DNA from: Halopseudomonas laoshanensis
Lineage (GTDB): Bacteria; Pseudomonadota; Gammaproteobacteria; Pseudomonadales; Pseudomonadaceae
DNA length: 64,000 bases
NCBI RefSeq assembly: GCF_008365385.1
Contig: NZ_QOVF01000001.1
Location: forward strand, 1,302,001-1,366,000
Direction: 5' to 3'
Each line of letters starts with the position of its first letter. Within the stretch, counting starts at the first letter, position 1. Below are positions 10,127 through 17,804 of the stretch, piece by piece. The notes beneath the pieces are model-generated. The model searched no databases and was not told where the DNA came from. It saw only the letters and a program-made list of their open reading frames with translations. A program made the position numbers and the translations under genes.

Positions 10127-10732
10127 GTGAGCTCTGGGCACGATTTTGAGATCTCTGGAAAAACCCCGGTTGCTGAAGAAGTAAAGCGGCTCGGATTTAA
10201 TCGTTTTATGGCACTCGCCGAGTATGTCCGCGACCTGCCGTACGGTAGACCCTTAGACAGCGAAGACATTTTGGCGCCGCTGAAAGAAAAGCGCGGCACA
10301 TGTAGCTTCAAACACCGCCTGCTCAGTACCGTGGCCGATGACTGTGACCATAGCGAGGTCAAACTGATTGTGGGTCTTTATGAGATGTCTGAGCGTAATA
10401 CACCCGGCGTTGCAGCCGTTCTGGATCGTGCAGGCATTGCCTGGATTCCCGAGGCACACTGCTATCTTCAGATTGATGGCCAGAGATACGACTTTACGGG
10501 TTTGAGCAGCGGAGGCAGCTCCCCTTTTGAGTCATTGCTGCAAGAGCATATCGTCGCCCCGGCCCAGCTTCACGATGAAAAAGCCCAGCTGCATCAGGAC
10601 GTAATAAGCAGGTGGGCCAAGAGCTATGATTGGTCTTTTGAGGAAGCATGGGCACTGCGAGAGGACTGTATTAAAGCGTTAGGATCTAACAAAGCACACC
10701 AGCCACCCGCGGACTTCCGCCACTCCAGTTGA
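10127..10732 (+). CDS. Small transglutaminase-like (Cys-His-Asp) protein
   Basis: 201 residues. KRGTCSFKH (Cys59), PEAHCYLQIDG (His111) and QRYDFTG (Asp122) form a Cys-His-Asp order typical of the transglutaminase/protease-like fold. No signal peptide or membrane segment, so cytoplasmic. Starts at GTG 10127 with AAGGAGAG close upstream, 9 bases after the HIT gene, so the two are probably cotranscribed. I do not recognise a named family; an amidase, peptidase or transferase role would be a guess. The C-terminus is Lys/His-rich and looks disordered. Confidence 0.7.
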   Translation: MSSGHDFEISGKTPVAEEVKRLGFNRFMALAEYVRDLPYGRPLDSEDILAPLKEKRGTCSFKHRLLSTVADDCDHSEVKLIVGLYEMSERNTPGVAAVLDRAGIAWIPEAHCYLQIDGQRYDFTGLSSGGSSPFESLLQEHIVAPAQLHDEKAQLHQDVISRWAKSYDWSFEEAWALREDCIKALGSNKAHQPPADFRHSS

Positions 10733-10753
10733 CCCGCAGACCGAGTAACGAGC

Positions 10754-11119
10754 ATGGAATTTCAAACAATACCTATTTTGCGAATTTTCGATGAGCAAAA
10801 AGCCAGGGAGTTCTACGTTGAATTTCTTGGTATGAAGGTGGATTGGGAGCACCGTTTTGAAGCGGATTTTCCTATTTACATGCAAGTATCGATGGGTAAC
10901 CTTGTATTCCATCTTAGTGAGCACTCCGGAGACTGTACTCCGGGCGGCAAGGTATTCGTTAATGTCAGCGATCTTGACTCGCTCTACCAGGACATCGCCT
11001 CCAGACCTTACAAGTACAGCAAGCCGTCTATTGAGCAGGCACCCTGGGGTGACCGATGCTTTACCGTGACTGATCCATTTTCGAACCGGGTGCTCTTCAA
11101 TGAGCCACAAAAGGTCTAA
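10754..11119 (+). CDS. VOC superfamily (glyoxalase-like) protein
   Basis: 121-residue VOC protein of the bleomycin-resistance-like type: IPILRIFDEQKAREFYVEFLGMKVDWEHRF at the start, a GNLVFHLSEHSGD middle and WGDRCFTVTDPFSNRVLFNE at the end, the last carrying the usual metal-ligand Glu of the fold. It starts 21 bases after the transglutaminase-like gene and may end the same transcript. Antibiotic resistance is not implied by the family name. Confidence 0.85.
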   Translation: MEFQTIPILRIFDEQKAREFYVEFLGMKVDWEHRFEADFPIYMQVSMGNLVFHLSEHSGDCTPGGKVFVNVSDLDSLYQDIASRPYKYSKPSIEQAPWGDRCFTVTDPFSNRVLFNEPQKV

Positions 11120-11280
11120 GCGATCCATCGTTGATCGTCAGGTGCCAAGCGTGAACGGTCTGTTCGAGAAGCAGATCTGTCTTACGAACTTTGCTCACAG
11201 CTATACCGTTATAACAAGACTGCACCACACCCGGCTCCTCCCGTAAAATGCGGCTTACGGTTTTATTGGAGGGCTTGGTA

Positions 11281-11613
11281 ATGAAAAACTGGCTGTTTCT
11301 TGGCGTTGCCATTTTCGCTGAAGTGATTGCAACTTCGAGCTTGAAAGCCAGCGCCGGCTTCACAAAATTCTGGCCGAGCCTTCTCGTTGTTCTAGGGTAC
11401 GCGATCGCTTTCTATTGCCTGTCGCTGACCATAAGGACCATCCCGATTGGTATTGCCTATGCCATCTGGGCGGGCTTGGGAATCGTCTTGATCTCGCTGG
11501 CCGGCTGGCTAATATTTAACCAGAAGCTGGATTTGCCCAGCATCATCGGCATGGCGTTGATTATCGCTGGCGTGGTTGTGATCAATGTCTACTCCAAGGT
11601 GAGTGCCCATTAG
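11281..11613 (+). CDS. Small multidrug resistance (SMR) efflux protein
   Basis: 110-residue, four-helix inner-membrane transporter of the EmrE/QacE/SugE family. The essential membrane glutamate is at residue 14 (VAIFAEVIATSSLKAS), followed by GYAIAFYCLSLTIRTIPIGIAYAIWAG, the hallmark stretch of the Qac-type branch. Works as a dual-topology dimer exchanging protons for cationic drugs or quaternary ammonium compounds. The ATG at 11281 has GGAGG 11 bases upstream; 11 further upstream codons are not used. A small membrane protein follows 23 bases later. Confidence 0.93.
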   Translation: MKNWLFLGVAIFAEVIATSSLKASAGFTKFWPSLLVVLGYAIAFYCLSLTIRTIPIGIAYAIWAGLGIVLISLAGWLIFNQKLDLPSIIGMALIIAGVVVINVYSKVSAH

Positions 11614-11636
11614 TGCTCGTTAAAGAGGCTGCAGCT

Positions 11637-12035
11637 ATGACTGTTGTCGACCGTCTTAGATATTTGCGCATCGTTTTAGTCTTGACCGGCATCGCTTGCC
11701 TGGCTCTCTACCCACTTATGCTGTTCTGGCCATCCGGATGGGCCTGGCACACCGGCCATTCAAACTACCCGATGATGATCGTTGGCATCTATGCCACGCT
11801 GGGCGTGTTCTTGCTCCTGGCCGCGCGAGACCCAATGGCCCATCTAAGCCTGATCTGGTTCACTGTTTGGTCTAGCGCCGTGCACGGGGGAATCATGACT
11901 GTTCAGGCAGTTACTCAACCCGAGCATATGGGGCACTTAGCCGGTGACGTGCCGGCGCTCTTTATCGTGGCGATTGCCTTGGCATTCCTTACACCGCGCT
12001 CGGAATCCAGCAATTTGACGCAGGTGCCGCACTGA
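11637..12035 (+). CDS. Small integral membrane protein, function unknown
   Basis: 132-residue protein with four predicted membrane helices: ILVLTGIACLALYPLMLF, YPMMIVGIYATLGVFLLLAA, LSLIWFTVWSSAVHGGIMTV and PALFIVAIALAFL. Resembles DUF6632-like proteins, but I am not sure of the family. The ATG at 11637 is preferred over the GTG at 11613 because AGAGG lies 9 bases upstream and the GTG overlaps the SMR stop. Probably cotranscribed with the SMR gene. Confidence 0.72.
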   Translation: MTVVDRLRYLRIVLVLTGIACLALYPLMLFWPSGWAWHTGHSNYPMMIVGIYATLGVFLLLAARDPMAHLSLIWFTVWSSAVHGGIMTVQAVTQPEHMGHLAGDVPALFIVAIALAFLTPRSESSNLTQVPH

Positions 12036-12201
12036 AACCAGGTATCAGACGGTTGAGCTTTATATCAACGAAGCAATAACGGAGAATTTGGAGATGTACC
12101 CAAACCTCGCTAAGCGGTAGAAGAGCAGCAAGATTTAACTAGGTACTGTTCCGCAAACCGCTCCTTGGTGAGGGGCCTTCAAAACCAGTGGCGCCTGACA
12201 A

Positions 12202-13050
12202 ATGCATCCAGCAGACATGACTAATCCAAGCAAACCTATCTTCTGGCGGGACCCGCGCATGCCGCACCTGGAGCTACGCAAGGTAGAGGACGGGCGCAAA
12301 GTTTGTTATGCGCTTCACAGCCATACCCAATGGTCCCTGGGTGCGATTACTGAGGGTGAGAGTACGTTCATCTATCGTGATGATCAGTATCAGATCAACG
12401 CCGGGACTCTGGTACTGATGAACCCAGGCTGGGTGCACGCTTGCAATCCCATCGCTGACCAGCCTTGGGCTTACCTGATGCTGTATGTGGATGTCGATTG
12501 GCTTAGCCGACTGCGGTATGAGGCGGGATTGCTGGATGAGGTCCAATGGCAAGATATCTCGACCGCCGTGATTTCAGATACAGGTTGGTATAGCGGGTAC
12601 CTCCGAATGGTTTCCTGTTTGCTGGACCCACTAAGCACCCTGCTCGAAAAGCAATCCGAAGCGGTCGAATACCTCTCCGCCTTGATGCTCGATCTAGCTG
12701 GACAGCAAGCCCGGTCATTTACCAAGGCACCTGGCATTCTGCGGGAGTTGGCTGCCTATCTGGATGACAACGCCGCCGAGGAGATTTCCTTGGACGCATT
12801 ATGTGAGCGCTCTGGTTACAGCCCCGGACACCTCATTCGTGCTTTCAAGCAGTATTTCGGGCTCACCCCGCATGCTTACCTGATCAACCGCCGAATCCAG
12901 CTTGGTCAGCTTGAACTCAAAGTTGGCAGGCCAATCGCCGAGGCCGCATTGAATGCCGGTTTTACCGATCAACCGCACTTCCAGCGCACCTTTAAACGCT
13001 TGGTCGCGGCCACACCAAGGCAGTATCAACAAGCTTCACTCAAGCACTAG
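12202..13050 (+). CDS. AraC family transcriptional regulator
   Basis: 282-residue regulator. N-terminal cupin-type sensor domain (HSHTQWSLGAITEGESTFIYRD, INAGTLVLMNPGWVHACNP), then a C-terminal pair of helix-turn-helix motifs: ISLDALCERSGYSPGHLIRAFKQYFGLTPHAYLINRRIQLG and PIAEAALNAGFTDQPHFQRTFKRLVAATPRQY. This class often controls a neighbouring exporter of the LysE/RhtB type, and one lies immediately downstream on the opposite strand. An alternative ATG at 12220 is possible. The stop overlaps the end of the convergent exporter gene by 15 bases. Confidence 0.92.
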   Translation: MHPADMTNPSKPIFWRDPRMPHLELRKVEDGRKVCYALHSHTQWSLGAITEGESTFIYRDDQYQINAGTLVLMNPGWVHACNPIADQPWAYLMLYVDVDWLSRLRYEAGLLDEVQWQDISTAVISDTGWYSGYLRMVSCLLDPLSTLLEKQSEAVEYLSALMLDLAGQQARSFTKAPGILRELAAYLDDNAAEEISLDALCERSGYSPGHLIRAFKQYFGLTPHAYLINRRIQLGQLELKVGRPIAEAALNAGFTDQPHFQRTFKRLVAATPRQYQQASLKH

Positions 13051-13635
13051 GTACACACAACTGGCCAATAATAACGCCGCCAGTATCCGGTTGATTGCCT
13101 TGAGAACCTGTGGACGCTGTACATACCGGCGAAGAAAAGCGCCGGCATACACCCAACTGGCCAATGACAACCAACAGATAGGCATATAAAGCGATGCGAA
13201 GATCAGGACCTGCTGCAGGTCGTTCCCGCTGGTGTAAGCGCCTATGCCTGACGCCGACGCAAGCCAAGCCTTTGGGTTGAGCCACTGCATCACCGCACCG
13301 GTCATAAAGCCAGGTGCTTTGTGGGTATCCCCTTCTGTCAGCCGGCCATCATCTACTGCCAGTCGATAGCTTAAGTAGACTAGAAAAGCGACACCTGCCC
13401 ATCGCAATAGTGCCTGCAAGCCTGGCATAACATTCATTGCCGAATATAGGCCCAGGCCGATAGCGATAAACAGCGCGATAAAGCCCAGGGTAGCGCCGGT
13501 GACAAAGATCAAACCCTGGGACAGGCGATAGCGGGTACCACTGCTCAGGCATACCAGATTCACCGGGCCTGGTGAAATGGATGCGGCTAGGGCGAATGCC
13601 GACATCGGCAGAATCATCGAAAGGCTCATGGTCAT
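13036..13635 (-). CDS. LysE/RhtB family amino-acid exporter
   Basis: About 199-residue inner-membrane protein with six hydrophobic segments. FALAASISPGPVNLVCLSSG is the family signature near the N-terminus and AVMQWLNPKAWLASASGIGAY is the second conserved loop. Exports amino acids or small metabolites. The frame extends 20 codons upstream, but the ATG at 13635 begins the first membrane helix directly. It is convergent with, and overlaps by 15 bases, the AraC regulator gene, an arrangement often kept for regulator-exporter pairs. Confidence 0.93.
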   Translation of the reverse strand: MTMSLSMILPMSAFALAASISPGPVNLVCLSSGTRYRLSQGLIFVTGATLGFIALFIAIGLGLYSAMNVMPGLQALLRWAGVAFLVYLSYRLAVDDGRLTEGDTHKAPGFMTGAVMQWLNPKAWLASASGIGAYTSGNDLQQVLIFASLYMPICWLSLASWVYAGAFLRRYVQRPQVLKAINRILAALLLASCVYLVLE

Positions 13636-13750
13636 TCTCTTGAGGCTGGGCAATGGCCAAAGTCTGCGGTAATAATCAACATGGTTATTGAACAAAATTG
13701 CGCTGTCCGACGTCCCCTCGTGGCGGATGAATACGACCGTTCAGCGGTGC

Positions 13751-14425
13751 TCACTCATCATCAAGCAAAGACACACCCAGCTTGAGCGCAGTATCCGTGA
13801 CCACATCCACCGGCGTGCTGTATCCATTGGCCATCCAGTGCAAAGCGATGTGGATGACACCACCGAGGATGCCGGCCTGAAGTAACTCATCAAAGTGTTT
13901 ACCGGGGCGCGCGAGTACGCGGGCGATATCGTCACTGGTGGCCTTGAGTGCTTTTTCGATTGCCTGGTCAACCGCTGGGCTGATGCCGCGAATTTCGATT
14001 AGTAGCAATCGGCCGATGGTGGGGTTTTCTTTGAGCTGTTGAAAGTACGACTGCAGCATCGCCCTGCTGCGCAAAACCGGATCCTTCCCCGCGGCCTTGG
14101 CCGCCGCCATGTTGTCTTCACGCATCCAGCGCGCCGCCTGCTCGTAACAGGCAATGAGCAGCTCGTCGCTGTGGCCAAAGGATTCGTAGAAGTAGCGTTG
14201 GGTCAGGCCCGCTGCATCACACACCTGCTTGACGCCAGAGTGGCGGTAGCCGTTCTCGCCGTAGACTTGAATCGCCGCATCAATCAGCTGTTGGCGGCGT
14301 TGCGCCCGGCGCTCTTCAACCGCCGAGCCGCGATAGCGCCTTTTGCTTACGGGCGTGGCCGCTGCTGCAGTCGGGGTTTTAGCCGCTTTGCTGCTGGGAG
14401 CTTTGTCCGACTTGGTGGTTGTCAT
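13751..14425 (-). CDS. TetR family repressor of the AlmA-type operon
   Basis: About 224 residues. A basic, Ala/Lys-rich N-terminal arm is followed by the TetR helix-turn-helix: QLIDAAIQVYGENGYRHSGVKQVCDAAGLTQRYFYESFGHSDELL. The rest is the helical ligand-binding domain. Divergent from the flavin monooxygenase gene across 82 bases that hold two copies of a TGACAAT-N4-ATTGTCA palindrome, so this protein very likely represses both itself and the monooxygenase operon. ATG at 14425 chosen; 14431 is equally possible. Starting at 14461 would place codons inside the operator. Ligand unknown, probably a fatty or alkyl intermediate. Confidence 0.92.
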   Translation of the reverse strand: MTTTKSDKAPSSKAAKTPTAAAATPVSKRRYRGSAVEERRAQRRQQLIDAAIQVYGENGYRHSGVKQVCDAAGLTQRYFYESFGHSDELLIACYEQAARWMREDNMAAAKAAGKDPVLRSRAMLQSYFQQLKENPTIGRLLLIEIRGISPAVDQAIEKALKATSDDIARVLARPGKHFDELLQAGILGGVIHIALHWMANGYSTPVDVVTDTALKLGVSLLDDE

Positions 14426-14442
14426 ATTCATCAATTTAATTC

Positions 14443-14460
14443 TGACAATAGGGATTGCCA
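14443..14460. promoter_or_regulatory. TetR operator copy 1
   Basis: TGACAATAGGGATTGCCA: inverted repeat TGACAAT / ATTGTCA with a 4-base spacer and one mismatch in the right arm (ATTGCCA). It lies directly upstream of the tetR start. Confidence 0.7.
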
Positions 14461-14469
14461 AATCTTATA

Positions 14470-14487
14470 TGACAATTTAGATTGTCA
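14470..14487. promoter_or_regulatory. TetR operator copy 2
   Basis: TGACAATTTAGATTGTCA: perfect inverted repeat, 7-base arms with a 4-base spacer. Its centre is 27 bases from the centre of copy 1, between the divergent tetR and monooxygenase genes. Confidence 0.75.
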
Positions 14488-14507
14488 CCACCACCCATCG
14501 TCGGGAT

Positions 14508-15989
14508 ATGAGCATGAGCACAGCACAACAACAATTCGAACCCACGCCCCTGAACGTTCTCATCATCGGCGCCGGGCTCTCCGGCATTGGCGCTGCCCGC
14601 GCGCTAACCGATCAATGCCCGGACAAACGCTACCTGATTCTTGAGCGCCGCGCGGCCATGGGTGGCACCTGGGATCTGTTCCAGTATCCCGGCATTCGCT
14701 CCGATTCGGACATGTACACCCTGAGCTACAGCTACAAGCCCTGGACTCATCGCAAGGCGATTGCCGATGGCGCAGACATCAAGCGCTATATTGAAGACAT
14801 CGCCGAAGAATCGGGCATCACCAGCCATATTCGCTTCCAGCGCAAAGTGGTTTCCGCCAGTTGGTCGAGCGAACAGGCACTCTGGACAGTTACTTCGCTG
14901 GCGACAGACAGCCAGGGTCAGGAGCATGAAGAAGTCACCCAGGCGCGCCTGCTGTCTGTCTGCGCCGGCTATTACAGTTACGACGAAGGCTACCGGCCGG
15001 ACTTCCCCAATGAGGCCGACTTCAAAGGTCAGATTGTTCACCCGCAGTTCTGGCCAACGGATCTGGATTACAGCGGTAAGCGCATTGTGGTTATCGGCAG
15101 CGGCGCGACCGCGGTAACGCTGGTACCGGCGCTGGCGCAGACTGCCGCGCATGTCACCATGCTGCAGCGCTCGCCCAGTTATGTGGTGTCACGGCCGCTG
15201 GAAGATGGCTTTGCTCAAAAACTGCAGAAGTGGCTGCCAATGTCGGCGGCGCATTCCCTCACCCGCTGGAAGAATGTGCTACTGGGGTCGTTCTTTTATC
15301 GCATCGCCCGAAACAAGCCGGAAATGTTCGCCCAGCGGCTGTTGCATATGGTTAAAACACAGGTCGGCCCCGAGCTGGATATGAAGCACTTCACCCCGGC
15401 GTACAAGCCCTGGGATCAGCGTGTGTGTGCGGTGCCGGACGGCGACCTGTTCCACGATCTGCGTGCCGGGCGCGCCTCGGTAGTGACCGATACCATTGAA
15501 AGATTCACCGCCGACGGCATTCGCCTGGCGTCCGGCGAGGAACTGCCGGCAGATATCATCATCACCGCCACTGGATTGAAGTTGAACGCCCTGGGCGACG
15601 TGCAAGTGAGTGTCGACGGTCAGCCCATCGCCTTTGGTGAACAAACCGCTTACAAGGGCATGATGCTCAGCGACATCCCCAACCTGATCCTCACCTTTGG
15701 TTATACCAACGCATCCTGGACGTTAAAGGCCGAGTTGACCTCCAACTATACCTGCCGCCTGCTGCGTTATATGGACACCAAGGGCTACAAGGTGGCAGTG
15801 CCCCGCCGTGGTGCTGAGGTGCAGGATGAGCCCTTCCTCAACTTTACCTCTGGCTACGTGCAACGCGCCGAAGGCATGCTGCCCAAACAGGGCGACCGTA
15901 AACCCTGGCAGGTGCACCAGAACTACCTGCAGGACAAGCTGACCATTCAATACGGCCGGCTAGATGACGGCGTAATGCAGTTCCAATAA
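14508..15989 (+). CDS. AlmA-like flavin monooxygenase (Baeyer-Villiger type)
   Basis: 493-residue NADPH- and FAD-dependent monooxygenase. FAD motif GAGLSG at 21-26, the conserved ERRAAMGGTWDLFQYPGIRSDSDM region (47-69), the Baeyer-Villiger signature F-K-G-Q-I-V-H-P-Q-F-W-P at 172-183, and the second dinucleotide motif GSGATA at 197-202. The GGTWDLF.YPGIRSDSDM stretch and the length are those of AlmA, the protein linked to growth on long-chain alkanes. Head of an operon with an SDR (14 bases on) and an alpha/beta hydrolase, under two TetR palindromes. Expected reaction: alkyl ketone plus oxygen to ester. ATG at 14508 or 14514. Confidence 0.92.
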   Translation: MSMSTAQQQFEPTPLNVLIIGAGLSGIGAARALTDQCPDKRYLILERRAAMGGTWDLFQYPGIRSDSDMYTLSYSYKPWTHRKAIADGADIKRYIEDIAEESGITSHIRFQRKVVSASWSSEQALWTVTSLATDSQGQEHEEVTQARLLSVCAGYYSYDEGYRPDFPNEADFKGQIVHPQFWPTDLDYSGKRIVVIGSGATAVTLVPALAQTAAHVTMLQRSPSYVVSRPLEDGFAQKLQKWLPMSAAHSLTRWKNVLLGSFFYRIARNKPEMFAQRLLHMVKTQVGPELDMKHFTPAYKPWDQRVCAVPDGDLFHDLRAGRASVVTDTIERFTADGIRLASGEELPADIIITATGLKLNALGDVQVSVDGQPIAFGEQTAYKGMMLSDIPNLILTFGYTNASWTLKAELTSNYTCRLLRYMDTKGYKVAVPRRGAEVQDEPFLNFTSGYVQRAEGMLPKQGDRKPWQVHQNYLQDKLTIQYGRLDDGVMQFQ

Positions 15990-16003
15990 CAAGGATAAAA
16001 ACC

Positions 16004-16822
16004 ATGCAAGTAAACGATTGCGTTGCGGTATTGACCGGCGCCGGCAGTGGCATAGGCCGGGCCCTAGCCGTGGCTCTGGCGCAGCGCGGCTGCCACTTGG
16101 CATTGGCTGATGTGAATGCCGCGGCGCTAGCGCAAACCGCTGAGCAGGTCCGCGCAGAGGGCGTGCGCGTGAGCGAGCACCCGCTGGACGTCGCCAACCG
16201 CGCCTCTGTCGCCGCCCTGCCCCAGGCCGTTATGGCTCAGCACGGTCAGGTAGATCTGCTGATCAACAATGCTGGCGTCGCGCTGGGTGGCAACTTCGAT
16301 CAGGTCAAGACAGAAGATTTTGACTGGTTGATGGCGATCAACTTCGACGCTGTGGTGTGCATGACCCGCGCCTTCCTGCCGCTGCTCAAGCAGCGTCAGG
16401 CGGCGAGAATCGTCAATGTATCGAGCCTGTTTGGGTTGATCACGCCAGCCGGGCAAACTGCCTATTGCGCGAGCAAATTTGCCGTGCGCGGATTCTCCAA
16501 TGCGCTGCGTCTGGAACTGCAAGGCGGCCCGGTCGGCGTCACCGTGGTACATCCGGGCGGCGTTGCCACGGCTATCGCCACTAGCGCGCGGCCGCCGGCA
16601 GGCGTTGACGAGGCAGAGCATGCGCGCAAACTGAAACAGGCTGAGAAGCTGCTGCGCATGCCGCCGCCCAGGGCCGCCGAGATTATTCTCAACGGCATCG
16701 AGCGTGACAAGCCGCGAGTGGTTGTTGGTAATGATGCACGCATATTATCTTGGCTGGAGCGTTTGATGCCGGTCAACTACTGGCGCCTGTTGCCCGGCAT
16801 AGCTACGCAGAAAACCAATTGA
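16004..16822 (+). CDS. Short-chain dehydrogenase/reductase
   Basis: 272-residue classical SDR. Cofactor motif TGAGSGIG at 11-18, NNAG at 88-91, active site Ser140/141, Tyr154 and Lys158 (AYCASK). Acidic ADVN at the end of beta-2 suggests NAD(H) preference. Second gene of the monooxygenase operon, so a likely role is oxidation of a secondary alcohol to the ketone used by the Baeyer-Villiger enzyme, or further oxidation of a product alcohol. AAGG lies 8-12 bases upstream of the ATG. It carries the C-terminal KPRVVVGNDARILSWLERLMP segment typical of SDRs found beside AlmA-like enzymes. Confidence 0.92.
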   Translation: MQVNDCVAVLTGAGSGIGRALAVALAQRGCHLALADVNAAALAQTAEQVRAEGVRVSEHPLDVANRASVAALPQAVMAQHGQVDLLINNAGVALGGNFDQVKTEDFDWLMAINFDAVVCMTRAFLPLLKQRQAARIVNVSSLFGLITPAGQTAYCASKFAVRGFSNALRLELQGGPVGVTVVHPGGVATAIATSARPPAGVDEAEHARKLKQAEKLLRMPPPRAAEIILNGIERDKPRVVVGNDARILSWLERLMPVNYWRLLPGIATQKTN

Positions 16823-16853
16823 TCACCCTTCCAGCCCTAAAAGGAATTTCACG

Positions 16854-17804
16854 GTGAATTATTTCTTTAGCGTAATCATGATTGGCCTGTTCATGTTCCT
16901 TGGCGGGCTGTTTCTGTTCACCCTGTTTATCACCATGCGCGTGCAGATGGGTCTGCCTGCCGAAGGCCGGTTTGTGACCGTGATGGGTAACCGCATTCAT
17001 TACCTTGAACAGGGGAAAAAGCAGAATAGCGAATCGACCATTCTGATGATTCACAGCCTGGGTGGTGTATCGCAGAACTTCAGCTATAGCGTGCTCGGTC
17101 AGCTGGCCAAAGACCACCGGGTGGTCGCAATTGATCGCCCTGGTAGCGGCTATTCCGAGCGCCACCCGCGCTCCTCCGCATCGCTTGCGGTGCAGGCCGA
17201 TGTCGTCGCCGGCGTGATAGATACACTCGGCTTGGGCAAGCCACTGATCGTCGGTCATTCTCTCGGCGGCGCCGTCGCGCTGGCTACTGCACTACGCCAC
17301 CCGGACAAAGTCGCCGGCCTGGCGCTGGTAGCCCCGCTCACGCATATGCCGAAAGATACACCCAAGGCTTTTGCTGCTCTGGGCATTACCTGGCCGTGGC
17401 TGCGCAAGTTGGTGGCCTGGACGCTGGCAACACCCATGTCGATTCTGCAGAAAGACAAGGTGATGGATATCGTCTTTGGCCCCGAAAGCGTACCCAAGGA
17501 CTTTCCCATACGCGGCGGCGGCCTGCTGGGCCTGCGCCCCAGCCAGTTCATCAGCGCCTCGGCCGACATGAACGCCCTGCCGGATACCTTGCCGATGATG
17601 CAGCAGCAATACCCGACACTGACGCTACCGGTTGCTGTGCTCTATGGCCGTCAGGACCGCATTCTGAACCACATTGAGCAGGGCCAGGGCCTGGCTGATG
17701 TAGCACCCACCGCCGAGCTGGAGCTGATCGATGGCGGGCATATGTTGCCGATTACCCAGCCCGACGTTACCGCTGAGTTTATCCGGCGCCGCGCGGCGCT
17801 CTAA
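16854..17804 (+). CDS. Membrane-anchored alpha/beta hydrolase
   Basis: 316 residues. N-terminal membrane helix (about residues 5-28: FSVIMIGLFMFLGGLFLFTLFI), then an alpha/beta hydrolase domain with the oxyanion region MIHSLGG, nucleophile elbow GHSLGG (Ser136), an Asp in LYGRQDRIL and a His in DGGHMLP. Third gene of the monooxygenase operon; the natural job is hydrolysis of the ester made by the Baeyer-Villiger step, at the inner membrane. GTG start at 16854 preceded by AAAGGAA. Its TAA stop overlaps the TAG stop of the convergent ferredoxin-molybdopterin gene within the four bases CTAA. Confidence 0.9.
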   Translation: MNYFFSVIMIGLFMFLGGLFLFTLFITMRVQMGLPAEGRFVTVMGNRIHYLEQGKKQNSESTILMIHSLGGVSQNFSYSVLGQLAKDHRVVAIDRPGSGYSERHPRSSASLAVQADVVAGVIDTLGLGKPLIVGHSLGGAVALATALRHPDKVAGLALVAPLTHMPKDTPKAFAALGITWPWLRKLVAWTLATPMSILQKDKVMDIVFGPESVPKDFPIRGGGLLGLRPSQFISASADMNALPDTLPMMQQQYPTLTLPVAVLYGRQDRILNHIEQGQGLADVAPTAELELIDGGHMLPITQPDVTAEFIRRRAAL

